From: Cyclobacterium plantarum
Lineage (GTDB): Bacteria; Bacteroidota; Bacteroidia; Cytophagales; Cyclobacteriaceae
Length of the DNA stretch: 64,000 nucleotides
NCBI RefSeq assembly: GCF_011290685.1
Contig: NZ_JAANYN010000011.1
Span: forward strand, 124,001-188,000
Direction: 5' to 3'
Shown here: positions 33,901 to 42,684 of the stretch, piece after piece
How the letters are laid out: each line of letters opens with the position of its first letter
How positions within the stretch are numbered: position 1 is the stretch's first letter
Program-made: the position numbers and the translations under genes
Notes under the pieces: model-generated
What the model was told of the DNA's origin: nothing
Database searches by the model: none
The model's input: the letters and a program-made list of their open reading frames with translations, nothing else

Positions 33901-34446
33901 CCCTATGCCCTGGATGCGGGTTTTGATATTTTTGGTCCGGACCCCGGATCCGGTACCGATTATTTTATTGCTGATGAGATCCGTTTCGAAACCCAACCTT
34001 TAGGTAACATCAGTACCTACTTCTGGGATTTTGGGGATGGGTCCATGAGTAATGAAGCTAATCCAAGTCATGTATATGGACGTAAGGGAATTTACCAGGT
34101 GAGTTTGCAGGTAACTGATGCCAATGGTTGTACGGCTGAGGAAACAAGGGAAATTGTCATTCAGGAGTTTCAAATCCGGATGCCGGATGCTTTTACCCCA
34201 GCTGCGGCAGATGGAAGTAATGCACATTACTTTCCGGTTTTTGCGAAAATTGATGGGCTGGAGTTTTGGGTTTTTAATAAATGGGGAGAGGTGATCTATT
34301 ATACCAATGATAAAGATACTCCCGGATGGGATGGTGCTGTTCAGGGCAGGGAAGCTCCGGCCGGATCCTATGTCTACAAACTACACTATACGGCCCCGGA
34401 TGGAAGTCAGGAGCAACTTTCGGGAACATTTATCCTGATTCGATAA
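30991..34446 (+). CDS. Large type IX-secreted surface protein (T9SS type B sorting domain)
   Basis: Begins at a GTG codon; upstream in-frame sequence reaches a stop within 12 nt, and the first residues form a signal peptide ending PVQAQ (about 1-33). The 1151 residues then hold a beta-rich N domain (INGDFAIIGNTNLT), a DUF11-like domain (about 385-500, MFRLEIRNKGQEPIEEAKVEI), SprB repeats (about 650-720, SCHGASDGSVFAFVEGG and PAGTYTVTITDSQ, and a second at about 830-890), a PKD domain (STYFWDFGDGSMS, about 1010-1065), and a C-terminal gliding-type sorting signal (DAFTPAAADG, FNKWGEVIYYTN, PAGSYVYKLHY, LIR end). It is exported and attached to or released from the surface by T9SS. Monocistronic. 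Confidence 0.92.
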   Translation: MVAVQEFHQNYFRQICLGALLLLMFAAIPVQAQLVKPFLPRVPDNGPSTNIYNINGDFAIIGNTNLTLENYSLNFQNNYPMIYVDADEDPQTLNSSSASLVFPDENGADPSCTQVVYAGLYWTGRSAEDMQFEVTKSGTTKNYDKKSVSLKVPGQSAYTTIRAQNDQIWFPESYLDQDGLFVGYADVTDLVKAAGQGEYWLADIALQEGTGGSIGYFGGWGLVVIYENPLMEARDVVVFDGYAYVASYLEDDYFLNLDGFSAVEMGDVKVKMGMMAAEGERGGTGDYIEIEKGEGSGEFVRLAHESNDTFNFFNSSIFTEGNPRNPELINNTGIDLSVFELPNENNNIIANGQTKTRIKYTTVIDTYVIFNITFSINARQTRLEAINELVSASGLANDVHQVGANEDLMFRLEIRNKGQEPIEEAKVEIPIPLLAEFSAVSTTWLAGGTPANAYYDASKGAGGALVWEIGDIPVSSDPDELLGYLEYTLVSPDNCAGPAGFQCEAEFSLEGEVTGKNAETGIPFSSPLIQGFPSDEECPSNPNSAPLLFEVLTNGESCSTDDTVLEINLCNIPGDGIPVSEIAGNFPDGVRFYDSFPPDPAAMEYNLSNPFPKTNESREFVAILEGDGKCFRPFTISHQSMEALPAVTSAYEGSHISCHGASDGSVFAFVEGGISPYTYQWDDPGNSTTPSLENLPAGTYTVTITDSQSCTATASVTLQQPQPLAIQVDDQNSVLILDCEAADGGIVNFEVSGGSVPVKAELILIEEGGLEETIDRFDFQINRNFSFEALEASGYVIRATDTNECTQEISFEIQGSQPLSYTTSISPIQNCLEPESAVISIIPDGDSANYTYLWSNGATTASIQDLGPGTYSVVISDSFGCSREEEFSIAPLSPPVFSVSSATEVICGESGLSTTFFVELPADAAAASIVWSGGQVSADGRQMVSAQPGNYTVTLTDENGCASEQEVQVLPYALDAGFDIFGPDPGSGTDYFIADEIRFETQPLGNISTYFWDFGDGSMSNEANPSHVYGRKGIYQVSLQVTDANGCTAEETREIVIQEFQIRMPDAFTPAAADGSNAHYFPVFAKIDGLEFWVFNKWGEVIYYTNDKDTPGWDGAVQGREAPAGSYVYKLHYTAPDGSQEQLSGTFILIR

Positions 34447-34581
34447 ATTTTTCACTTATCCTGATTTTCCACAAATTGGAAATCCTTACGTTCATAGAAA
34501 TGACCAAAGCCATCAGATTTTGGACAGTGCATTAGCAAGGGTTAACAGGATGGATTGCAGCAGCAATAAATCCCAGCTGAA

Positions 34582-34606
34582 AAAAACAGGCATTAGGCCT
34601 GTTTTT
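34582..34606. terminator. Bidirectional hairpin terminator overlapping the lspA stop
   Basis: AAAAACAGGC and GCCTGTTTTT flank a short ATTAG loop, giving T-runs on both strands. It can end the T9SS gene rightward and includes the last lspA codons leftward. Confidence 0.75.
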
Positions 34607-35228
34607 CATCGATAAATTGTTTTTGAACCTCGTCTTCCGATTCCTTATTGTTTTCATCTTCAAAAAATCGCTTCTGAAATATCAGGATAATGGCCACGCC
34701 AACAAAGATGGAAGCGTCTGCGATATTGAAAATGGGCCAGAGAGCAGTATAACTGCCGCCCATCAGGGGAACCCATTCAGGAATGAAACCTTCCCAGATA
34801 TCGATGTAAAACATGTCGATCACCTGTCCATGAAACCAGGGGTTGGGTGCATCAAATGGGGCATTGTTCAACCAGACGCCATAAAAAACGCTGTCAATCA
34901 GATTGCCTACTGCTCCTCCCAAAATCATGGCAATGGAGACCAGGTATCCGGGATGAGATTTTTTCTGTATCAGCTTATAAAGATAAAAGCCAATTCCAAA
35001 CATGGCGATCAATCGGAAACTGGTAAGGATCAATTTTCCATACTCCGAACCCAACTGCATTCCGAAAGCCATACCCGGGTTGGTGGTGTAATGAAGTTTG
35101 AACCAATCTCCAAACACCTTAATTTGCCCGGCTGTGCCAAAATCCATACCGTTGTGCACCATCATTTTAACGGCCTGGTCTATCAGGATCACGATCAGGG
35201 TGATTCCAAAATATTTCCAATACTTCAT
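34593..35228 (-). CDS. lspA: Lipoprotein signal peptidase (signal peptidase II)
   Basis: Inner-membrane aspartyl protease that cuts the signal peptide of prolipoproteins before the lipid-modified Cys. The 211-aa protein has four hydrophobic helices and the family blocks: DQAVKMMV (N-terminal D-x-x-x-K), NPGMAFGMQL, GAVGNLIDSVFYG with one catalytic Asp, and FNIADASIFVGV with the other. It is longer than E. coli LspA because of a loop at about 118-155 and a charged tail, common in this phylum. Several lipoproteins in this window are its likely substrates. It follows ileS in the same direction, separated by a repeat. Confidence 0.95.
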   Translation of the reverse strand: MKYWKYFGITLIVILIDQAVKMMVHNGMDFGTAGQIKVFGDWFKLHYTTNPGMAFGMQLGSEYGKLILTSFRLIAMFGIGFYLYKLIQKKSHPGYLVSIAMILGGAVGNLIDSVFYGVWLNNAPFDAPNPWFHGQVIDMFYIDIWEGFIPEWVPLMGGSYTALWPIFNIADASIFVGVAIILIFQKRFFEDENNKESEDEVQKQFIDEKQA

Positions 35229-35360
35229 CTGTTTATAATTGTTTTTTAGCGGTCACATTGCCTGTCCCGACCTTCGGGAGAATCTCGCATGGTTCCCCCC
35301 GGTAGCTATCGGGGGCGCATCCCTCTGAGTGATGTACTCGTCAGGCTGGATTTTATCAGC
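35229..35360. repeat. Palindromic repeat between ileS and lspA
   Basis: 132 bp with no gene. CCCGACCTTCGGG makes a small hairpin at about 35266-35278, and CCCCCGGTAGCTATCGGGGG is a 20-bp palindrome with one G-T wobble. GATAGCTATC-centred palindromes are, from memory, a frequent intergenic repeat in Bacteroidota. Many relatives carry a DksA/TraR-type gene here; none is visible. Confidence 0.5.
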
Positions 35361-38300
35361 TTATACTTTTTCAACTTTAACGGACAGTTCAATTTCATCC
35401 ATGTCTAAAATGGTAGGATTTTTTATTTGATCATCCAGGGTCAATTCCAATGCCTGTGTTTCTGTTTTGATATAATCGGCAAAGTGCGCTAAAGCACTAT
35501 CCACTGTTTCCTCATTTGGGATAACCCTGATTCGGATTTTATCCTGCACTTCCAGGCCAAGAACTTTTCTTAGGTTTTGTATACGGTTGACAAAATCCCT
35601 GGCTATTCCTTCTTCTTTGAGTGGGACTGTTAGGGTAACATCCAGGGCCACGGTAATGCCATTATCACTGGCCACAGACCAACCGGGAATATCCTGCGAT
35701 TGAATCAAAACCTCCTCCAAAGTCAGGGTTTCTGCTTTACCCCCGATTTCAATATTGGCATGTCCAGCCTTTTCTATGGCGGCAATTTCTTCTTTGCCCC
35801 ATTGCTGTATGGCTTGATTGACCAATTTCATTTTAGGCCCGAATCTTTTTCCCAATAGGGCAAAATTGGGCTTTACGCTTTTCACTAAAATTCCGGAAGT
35901 ATCATCTATATAATCGATGGACTTTACATTCACTTCTGACTTAATGAGTTCTTCCACATGCTGGATTAAATCCTGAGTTTCCGGATTCAGTACTGGAATA
36001 AGGATTTTTTGCAGGGGTTGCCGTACTTTTAGTTTTTCCTTTTTCCTGAGAGAATGTACCAAAGAGGAGATATCCTGGGCCAGCTGCATGCTGTTTTCCA
36101 GCCCTTTATTGATCAAAGGCTCATTTACCTGTTGCCAGTCTGTCAAATGTACCGAATCCGTTTTTCCTTCCTGACTGGCGGTGAGGTTTTGGTACAGCCA
36201 ATCTGCATAAAATGGGGCTACTGGTGCCATTAGTTTGGATACAGCAATCAGACATTCAAACAAAGTTTCATATGCTGCTTTTTTGTCTGCATTCATATCT
36301 CCTCTCCAAAACCGTTTTCTGGCAAGGCGCACGTACCAGTTGGACAATTGGTCTACGGTAAAATTCATGATAGCCCTGGTAGCCGGAGTTACGTCATAGC
36401 CTTCATAGGCTGTTTCAGTTTCTATGACAAGGGATTGCAATTTGGATAGGATCCATTGATCCAGTTCCGGTCTTTCTTTTTCCGGCACCTTCGACTTGCT
36501 TTGATACACAAAATCATCCAAATTGGCATACAGGGCGAAGAAATTATAGGTGTTTTGCAGGGTACCAAAGAACCTTCGCTGTACTTCGGTCACTCCCTCT
36601 TCGTTGAATTTCAGGTTGTCCCAGGGATTGGCATTGCTGAGCATGTACCAGCGCAGGGCATCGGGACCAAATGTTTTCAGGCTCTGGAACGGATCGACAG
36701 CATTTCCCAGCCTTTTGGACATTTTATTGCCGTTTTTGTCGAGTACCAGCCCATTGGCAATAACGTTTTTGAATGCCACACTGTCAAAAAGCATGACTGC
36801 CAGCGTATGAAGGGTGAAAAACCAACCCCGGGTTTGGTCTACCCCTTCAGCTATGAAATCCGCCGGATAATTGGCTTTGAAAAGGTCTTCGTTTTCAAAA
36901 GGGTAATGCCATTGGGCATAAGGCATGGCACCCGAGTCAAACCAAACATCTATCAAATCTGGCTCCCGAAACAATTTTTCCCCATTATCGCCTGCCAAAA
37001 TGATTTCGTCCACATAAGGACGATGCAGATCCACCTCCCCGTCCTTGAAAGGAGATGCATCCATATATCCTTTTTCTATGGACCCTTGTATTTCTGCCTG
37101 CAGTTCTGCCACGGAACCAATGCATTTGGTTTGGGTACCGGCTTCATTTCTCCAAATAGGCAATGGAGTGCCCCAAAACCTGGAACGGCTTAGGTTCCAA
37201 TCGACCAGGTTTTCCAGCCAGTTGCCAAACCTGCCCGTACCTGTGGAACCCGGCATCCAGTTGATGGTTTTATTATGGGCTACCAGTTGATCTTTGTAGG
37301 CAGTGGTTTTGATAAACCAGCTTTCCAGGGGATAGTATAAAATGGGCATATCGGTACGCCAGCAGTGTGGATAACTGTGTTCGTACTTTTCTACCTTAAA
37401 GGCCTTATTTTCATTTTTCAGGATAATTGAAATGATGATATCCGTACTTTTAAAGTCTTTATGATGTTCATCATCCAGGGTATAATTTTTGACATAAAAA
37501 TCATTTTCACCAAAGTCTTTGTGGGCCTGTATTCCATGTTCTGCCATTTTGGTTTTCAGGTATTCTCCCACCACAGGCAGAAATTTCCCCTTTTTGTCCA
37601 CAACGGGTATTTCCTGGCCGCGATCATCTTTTAAAAATATTCCCGGAATTTGCTGCTGTTCCAGGGTTCTGAAATCATCCGCGCCAAAGGCTTTGGCGAG
37701 GTGAACGATTCCCGTTCCATCTTCAGTGGTTACATAGTCCCCGGCTATTACAGTAAAGGCAGGTTGGGGTAGGCTCAGGGCTTCAATGGGAAACAACTGC
37801 TCGTATTGCATGCCCAACAGCTCCTTACCCTTCAGGGTTTCAAGCACCTGATAAGGAATAATTTTATCACCAGGCTTGAAGTCCTCCAGTGGCAGCTCAG
37901 CACCCTTCGGATGAAAATAGGTTGAAAGCCTGGCTTTGGCTAATATCACCGTTTGCGGTAAATAAGTATACGGATTGTAGGTTTTGACTTTGACATACTC
38001 CAGTTTTTCTCCTATGGCCAAAGCAGAATTGGATGGAAGGGTCCATGGCGTGGTAGTCCATGCAAGGATGTACAGGTCAGGCTCTCCTTTCACCTTAAAT
38101 TGTGCAGTGACTGAAGTATCTTTCACGTCCCTGTAGCAGCCTGGTTGGTTCAGTTCGTGGGAGCTGAGTCCTGTTCCTGCCGCCGGAGAATAGGGTTGAA
38201 TGGTGTAGCCCTTGTACAACAAATCCTTTTCGTAGAGCTTTTTCAACAGGTGCCATAGGCTTTCGACATAGTTGACATCAAAAGTAATATAAGGATTGTC

Positions 38301-38735
38301 GAGGTCTACCCAATAGCCTATTTTCTCTGTAAGTTCATCCCATTCATGTTTGTAGCGCATGACGGTTTCCCGGCATTTCTGATTGTAGTCGGCCACAGAG
38401 ATCTTGGTACCGATATCTTCTTTGGTGATACCCAGTTCCTTTTCTACCTGTAATTCCACAGGCAGACCATGGGTGTCCCATCCGCCTTTTCTTTTGACCT
38501 GGAAGCCTTTCAGGGTTTTGTAACGACAAAAAACATCTTTGATGGCACGGGCCATCACATGGTGGATACCAGGAGTACCGTTAGCGGAAGGAGGTCCTTC
38601 GTAGAAGGTATAGCTTGGGGCTCCTTTTCTATTGTCCACTGATTTTTCAAAGATCCTGTTGCTTTTCCAAAAAGCCAATATGTCTTCTCCGATTGCGGGA
38701 TAATCTACCTGTTTAAACTCCTGATATTTCTTCAC
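35361..38735 (-). CDS. ileS: Isoleucyl-tRNA synthetase
   Basis: Charges tRNA-Ile. The 1124-aa product is class I: the HIGH-type motif is PGIHH within the first 60 residues (PPSANGTPGIHHVMAR), and KMSKR starts at Lys671. The long CP1 editing insertion (about 200-400, TWTTTPWTLPSNSALAIG) and WFDSGAMPYAQWHYP are typical. There is no C-terminal CxxC zinc finger as in the E. coli enzyme; the C-terminal extension (about 980-1124) resembles the IleS type found in eukaryotic cytosol and some bacteria, sometimes linked to mupirocin tolerance. Resistance is not established here. Confidence 0.96.
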   Translation of the reverse strand: MKKYQEFKQVDYPAIGEDILAFWKSNRIFEKSVDNRKGAPSYTFYEGPPSANGTPGIHHVMARAIKDVFCRYKTLKGFQVKRKGGWDTHGLPVELQVEKELGITKEDIGTKISVADYNQKCRETVMRYKHEWDELTEKIGYWVDLDNPYITFDVNYVESLWHLLKKLYEKDLLYKGYTIQPYSPAAGTGLSSHELNQPGCYRDVKDTSVTAQFKVKGEPDLYILAWTTTPWTLPSNSALAIGEKLEYVKVKTYNPYTYLPQTVILAKARLSTYFHPKGAELPLEDFKPGDKIIPYQVLETLKGKELLGMQYEQLFPIEALSLPQPAFTVIAGDYVTTEDGTGIVHLAKAFGADDFRTLEQQQIPGIFLKDDRGQEIPVVDKKGKFLPVVGEYLKTKMAEHGIQAHKDFGENDFYVKNYTLDDEHHKDFKSTDIIISIILKNENKAFKVEKYEHSYPHCWRTDMPILYYPLESWFIKTTAYKDQLVAHNKTINWMPGSTGTGRFGNWLENLVDWNLSRSRFWGTPLPIWRNEAGTQTKCIGSVAELQAEIQGSIEKGYMDASPFKDGEVDLHRPYVDEIILAGDNGEKLFREPDLIDVWFDSGAMPYAQWHYPFENEDLFKANYPADFIAEGVDQTRGWFFTLHTLAVMLFDSVAFKNVIANGLVLDKNGNKMSKRLGNAVDPFQSLKTFGPDALRWYMLSNANPWDNLKFNEEGVTEVQRRFFGTLQNTYNFFALYANLDDFVYQSKSKVPEKERPELDQWILSKLQSLVIETETAYEGYDVTPATRAIMNFTVDQLSNWYVRLARKRFWRGDMNADKKAAYETLFECLIAVSKLMAPVAPFYADWLYQNLTASQEGKTDSVHLTDWQQVNEPLINKGLENSMQLAQDISSLVHSLRKKEKLKVRQPLQKILIPVLNPETQDLIQHVEELIKSEVNVKSIDYIDDTSGILVKSVKPNFALLGKRFGPKMKLVNQAIQQWGKEEIAAIEKAGHANIEIGGKAETLTLEEVLIQSQDIPGWSVASDNGITVALDVTLTVPLKEEGIARDFVNRIQNLRKVLGLEVQDKIRIRVIPNEETVDSALAHFADYIKTETQALELTLDDQIKNPTILDMDEIELSVKVEKV

Positions 38736-39053
38736 TGTAATAGAAAATATTTTCTGTTAAGCTTATTTTTTGCTTTCCTGCCCTCCGGTAGGTGGGTTTG
38801 GCCATCGTCAATGGCTCAAAAGAAGGCGTAAAGTTAATAGAAAACTAGGGTTAATGTATGTCAATCTCAGAAAAACTGTGAACGGCAGGATCTGTTACCG
38901 GATAAACACGAAAAAGGCTGAGAAATAAAGTACTACAATAACTGGATTTTGCTGGTATAAAGGTTGATTACCTCTGGTTTGCTTTATCAAATAATTTTTC
39001 AATTGGGGCGAAAAATATTGGGGACTGCAGTTGGTAATGCTTTGTTTTTAAAC
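38736..39053. other. Gene-free region between ileS and the sugar cluster
   Basis: About 320 bp. AGAAAATATTTTCT (38742-38755) is a perfect 14-bp AT-rich palindrome just upstream of the ileS start and may be part of its promoter region. CCTGCCCTCCGGTAGG near 38778 is a small imperfect hairpin. I see no gene or tRNA. Confidence 0.4.
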
Positions 39054-40370
39054 TCAGTTTTTGGGCGATTTGGGTTGATTCCATTTTTTGGCGTTTGCTT
39101 CAGATAAAACCAGCAAAAGCCAATCCCTGTTTTTGTCGGGAACAGTAAAATCAGGCCGGTACTTCCCTTTTACTTCTTTTACCTGACCATTTTCCGGATC
39201 GATCCAATAGACTGCCCTTTTCTTTTTACGAAACACTTTCCCTGAAAGTCTTATACTTTTCCCAGCGGGGCTATAGACCAGCAGCCAATCTTTATCGGCT
39301 GTAGTGATGGCTAACCTTAAGGGGTTGAATTTCCAATTAAATCCAGCCAGAACATTGGGGTCAGGTACCATTTCCTGCCAGGGCAAACTTTCAATAATGC
39401 TCCTCATGATACCCATTTGCGCGGATCCGGGAAGGTCCATGGCTTCCTTCCATGAAAATTGAGCTCCAAATTTCGGGTCTGTCGAGCCGTCATGCATTTG
39501 CCAGATCTCATTGCAGCCATAGGTATGACCCGCTGCTCCGGAAAGCATGTTCCAGTAAGCAGATTTACGAATATCTGCTGCATTTAGCCTTTGAAAATTC
39601 CATTTATTGAGAAGGTTGGGAATATTTTCATAACCCGGTTCTCCGTCAATAACAGGTCTTATTGGATTTCTTTTTCTGGCTTTCCGGGTAAACCGGTACT
39701 CCCGAAACCCCTTTTGGTGTCTTGTTTGAAAAAGGTCAATGTCCAGCCAGGAGGCATCCGCGAAAATATCACTGGCAATATAGCCGCCATTAGGGTGGTA
39801 GCTCATCAGGCTATGCTGATCCTTCTCAGCTATCCCGGCAGCCATTTGTTCGATTATTTCTCTTTGCTGTTCATTTTCAGGAATCCGGTCGCCTCCCAAT
39901 ATCCATACTATATGGTTCCAATGCCCATATCTTTGGCCTAGATACCGGCCATAGCTTAGTGCGTTTTCGGGTGTGAATATTTCCGGTCCAGGACCCCATT
40001 TTTTATTGAATTTGTCTCCCCAGGTGGGAAGCAGGCCCAGGTACAAGCCCATTTCATCGGCCAAAGAGACAACCTGATCCACATGAGAAAAATAGGCTTC
40101 ATTGGGCTGTTTTGGGTCATTGTTTTTCAAAGGAGTATGACCGGCAGCATTTGGAGAGTTCAGGCCGTCAAGTTCAGCTAAAATTACTGTTTGGATAAGG
40201 GTAAAGCCCTTTTTTTTCCGGTTTTCAAAGTACTGTTTGGTTTCTTCAAGTTGTAGCCGGTGCAGCATTTCCCATGCTGTGTCTCCCAACCAGAAAAATG
40301 GTTGCCCACCGGAGGTAACCAGAAAGCGTCCATTGTTACTAATCTTGAGTGCGGCCAGATTTTGCATCAT
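39054..40370 (-). CDS. GH140-like glycoside hydrolase (DUF4038/apiosidase-like)
   Basis: The 438-aa protein opens with LKISNNGRFLVTSGGQPFFWLGDTAWEMLHRL, the DUF4038 signature of GH140 and relatives. FENRKKKGFTLIQTVIL, LYLGLLPTWGDKF, VWILGGDR and VIDGEPGYENIPN (probable catalytic Asp and Glu) follow; the C-terminal DUF5060-like beta domain ends it. GH140 of Bacteroides thetaiotaomicron releases apiose-linked chains from rhamnogalacturonan II (known). Here no signal peptide is visible, which is odd for a polysaccharide enzyme. It lies 4 bp after the esterase-like gene, at the end of the rhamnose operon. Confidence 0.82.
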   Translation of the reverse strand: MMQNLAALKISNNGRFLVTSGGQPFFWLGDTAWEMLHRLQLEETKQYFENRKKKGFTLIQTVILAELDGLNSPNAAGHTPLKNNDPKQPNEAYFSHVDQVVSLADEMGLYLGLLPTWGDKFNKKWGPGPEIFTPENALSYGRYLGQRYGHWNHIVWILGGDRIPENEQQREIIEQMAAGIAEKDQHSLMSYHPNGGYIASDIFADASWLDIDLFQTRHQKGFREYRFTRKARKRNPIRPVIDGEPGYENIPNLLNKWNFQRLNAADIRKSAYWNMLSGAAGHTYGCNEIWQMHDGSTDPKFGAQFSWKEAMDLPGSAQMGIMRSIIESLPWQEMVPDPNVLAGFNWKFNPLRLAITTADKDWLLVYSPAGKSIRLSGKVFRKKKRAVYWIDPENGQVKEVKGKYRPDFTVPDKNRDWLLLVLSEANAKKWNQPKSPKN

Positions 40371-40374
40371 TTAC

Positions 40375-41298
40375 TCAAGGTAAATGATGCATCCAGTTGA
40401 TGCAACTTTCTATCCAACCTTTTTGGGTTCCGGCTTTATTGATAGAAAGTGAAAATCCATGAGCACCCCTGGGGTACAGGTGCATTTCTGCCGGGACCTG
40501 TTTTTCCAAAAGCGCCTGATAGAACAACAAGCTGTGTTGCACAGGTACTGCGGTATCATCCTGGGAATGAAAAATAAAAGAAGGAGGAGTATCGGCCCGG
40601 ACCTGTTTCTCATTGCTGAAATACGTTACCCATTTTTCGTCAGGCGCTGCTCCAATGAGGTTGTTTCTTGACCCTATGTGCGTAATGTGTTCGGTAAAAG
40701 AAATCACAGGATAACCCAAAATCATAAAGTCCGGCCGGCTGGATTGGTGTTCGATCGCGTCTTCGTCTCCAGGATTACCCTCGTCAAAATGGGTTCCTAG
40801 TGTAGCAGCCAGGTGGCCACCGGCTGAGAAACCCATGATGCCTATCTGGCCGGGATCGATGCCCCAGTCTTCAGCATGGTGCCTGACCAATCTGATCGCC
40901 CTTTGTCCATCGGCCATAGGTACGATATGCGGACTGCTTTGTGTTTCTGCCGAAGGAAGGCGGTATTTCAGGACAATGCCGGCTATTCCTTTACTGTTGA
41001 GCCATTTGGCAATGTCCAGTCCTTCCCAGTCATAGGCCAGTACACCATATCCCCCACCAGGGCAAATGATAACTGCTTTTCCCGTAGCGGCTCTTTTGGC
41101 AGGCAGGAATACCTGTATTTGGGGTTTTTGAACCTTGCTGATGACCAATATATCGTTTTCCTGGACGACTTCTTTAACATCGGTGGTTTTTTGGAAAGGG
41201 GCTTCTCCCGGATAAATGTCCAGCGTGATCGGTTGTGTTTGTGATAGGGTTATTCCGCTTATCATTGTCAGGCAGGCAAAAAGGTAAAATTTAAGCAT
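40375..41298 (-). CDS. Secreted alpha/beta hydrolase (BD-FAE / acetyl-xylan-esterase-like)
   Basis: A 307-aa protein with a signal peptide ending ITLSQ (about 1-19). The oxyanion-loop motif CPGGGYGVLAYDWEG (HGGG-like), the nucleophile elbow GFSAGGH, and a C-terminal PRGAHGFSLS with the catalytic His mark it as an esterase of the BD-FAE/ axe2-like group. In Bacteroidota these deacetylate plant polysaccharides. It lies between the kinase and GH140 genes, so it probably removes acyl groups from the oligosaccharide whose sugars the other enzymes use. Confidence 0.85.
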   Translation of the reverse strand: MLKFYLFACLTMISGITLSQTQPITLDIYPGEAPFQKTTDVKEVVQENDILVISKVQKPQIQVFLPAKRAATGKAVIICPGGGYGVLAYDWEGLDIAKWLNSKGIAGIVLKYRLPSAETQSSPHIVPMADGQRAIRLVRHHAEDWGIDPGQIGIMGFSAGGHLAATLGTHFDEGNPGDEDAIEHQSSRPDFMILGYPVISFTEHITHIGSRNNLIGAAPDEKWVTYFSNEKQVRADTPPSFIFHSQDDTAVPVQHSLLFYQALLEKQVPAEMHLYPRGAHGFSLSINKAGTQKGWIESCINWMHHLP

Positions 41299-41318
41299 GG
41301 TAAGTCAGCATTTTGGGT

Positions 41319-42650
41319 TTAGTTAAAAGCTTTGAGCATGAGCGCTGCGCCATAAGCAGAGCCTAGTGGAAAATCAGAAAATTCCAATTCATAACCTTTC
41401 AGCAGTCCATTCAGGAACCGGATAAATACTTTATTGTGAACAAAACCCCCGTCAATATACACTTTTTTGGTTTCTGACGCACCTTTAGCCAGCATTAATG
41501 AGGCTACCTGCATCCTGGCCAGGCCAAATACCAAATGGTGGTATGCCGTATCAAAATCGGCAAAAGCGGAAATGTCCCAGTTGTTTTCAGGAAAAATTTC
41601 AGCCACCAGCGGGGTCCTGGCAATGGTTTCAGGATAAAATCCTGTTTCTGTTGTCCCCGAGAGTAAACCAGTTACCTGTTTTTCATCAGGTTGAATGTTT
41701 TTGTAATACTTCGCTTCCTTCTTGAAATGAGTATTTAATTTCTGGAGCTGATGATCCAGTTCATAGCCCAGAAAGAACCGACTGGCCTTTACCGTTTTTC
41801 CGTGTATGGACAAAAAATTAAGACAATCGTTTTGCAGTTCACTGAAGCTGAGTTCCCTTTTTGGAAAAGGATTCAGGGTAATGCTCCAGGTCCCCGTGGA
41901 GATCAGCAGGAAGGGTTCTTTAATTTTTATCAGATAGGAGGCCAGGGCGGAGGAGCTGTCATGGATACCCACGCCTACCTGTACTTTTTTACCGCAAATT
42001 ATTTTTTCGAAACTGTGGGTTGTAGGCACCTGTTGGGGAAGTTTCTCGTGTATACCCTCCTTGTAAACCCATTCATGATAATCAGCCTTCGGAAAATCCC
42101 ATAACTTGGTGTGACAACCTATGGAGGTAGGTTCAGTCACGGCCTCTCCCGTAAATAAATAGGAGATGTACTGGGGCAGGTGTAATGAATACTTGATTTT
42201 ATTGAATATTTCCGGCTTTTTCTTTTTCAGCCAGTACAGCTGCAAACCAGAATTAAGCATGCCTAAAGTGGGAGAAGCGGTTGTTTGGTTGATGGATTCT
42301 TCCGGATAGGCACTATAAAATTCCTTATGGAGATCTTCGGGAAAATCTTTAAGGTAATTGTAGATGGGGGTGACCGGTTTTCCATCCTCACCAATAGAAA
42401 CAAATGATGCACCATAAGTAGAAAAATTCAAGGCTTTGACCTCGTATGCAGGATCTTTGCACAATTTTTCTACGGTGCGTTTTGCCCAGTCCGTTATTTT
42501 TTCCAGGTCATCACATTCTTCCCCATCTTCATCTTTGATAGTAGAGAACTTGACATATTCTTCCTTGATTTCATTTAAATTTTCGTCAAAGAGAAAAAAT
42601 TTCTTATTGGTCTTTCCTATATCAAATATGGCGATTACCGGTATGGGCAT
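41319..42650 (-). CDS. FGGY-family carbohydrate kinase (rhamnulokinase-like)
   Basis: A 443-aa sugar kinase of the hexokinase-actin fold: phosphate-binding loop 1 is IFDIGKTNKKFFLFD, NFSTYGASFV follows, the second ATP-site segment is GIHDSSSALASYL, and YIDGGFVHN near the C terminus is the adenosine region. It is somewhat shorter than E. coli RhaB. Next to an L-rhamnose isomerase and a rhamnulose-phosphate aldolase-type gene, L-rhamnulose is the likely substrate. The family covers other ketoses, so a fuculose or similar role is possible. Confidence 0.85.
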   Translation of the reverse strand: MPIPVIAIFDIGKTNKKFFLFDENLNEIKEEYVKFSTIKDEDGEECDDLEKITDWAKRTVEKLCKDPAYEVKALNFSTYGASFVSIGEDGKPVTPIYNYLKDFPEDLHKEFYSAYPEESINQTTASPTLGMLNSGLQLYWLKKKKPEIFNKIKYSLHLPQYISYLFTGEAVTEPTSIGCHTKLWDFPKADYHEWVYKEGIHEKLPQQVPTTHSFEKIICGKKVQVGVGIHDSSSALASYLIKIKEPFLLISTGTWSITLNPFPKRELSFSELQNDCLNFLSIHGKTVKASRFFLGYELDHQLQKLNTHFKKEAKYYKNIQPDEKQVTGLLSGTTETGFYPETIARTPLVAEIFPENNWDISAFADFDTAYHHLVFGLARMQVASLMLAKGASETKKVYIDGGFVHNKVFIRFLNGLLKGYELEFSDFPLGSAYGAALMLKAFN

Positions 42651-42684
42651 TGTCTAAAAGGTTATTATGGATAAAATGATTTAT

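Noticed and set aside
38736-39053. tRNA or small RNA between ileS and the sugar cluster
   Set aside because: No cloverleaf-like set of stems or T-arm motif seen.
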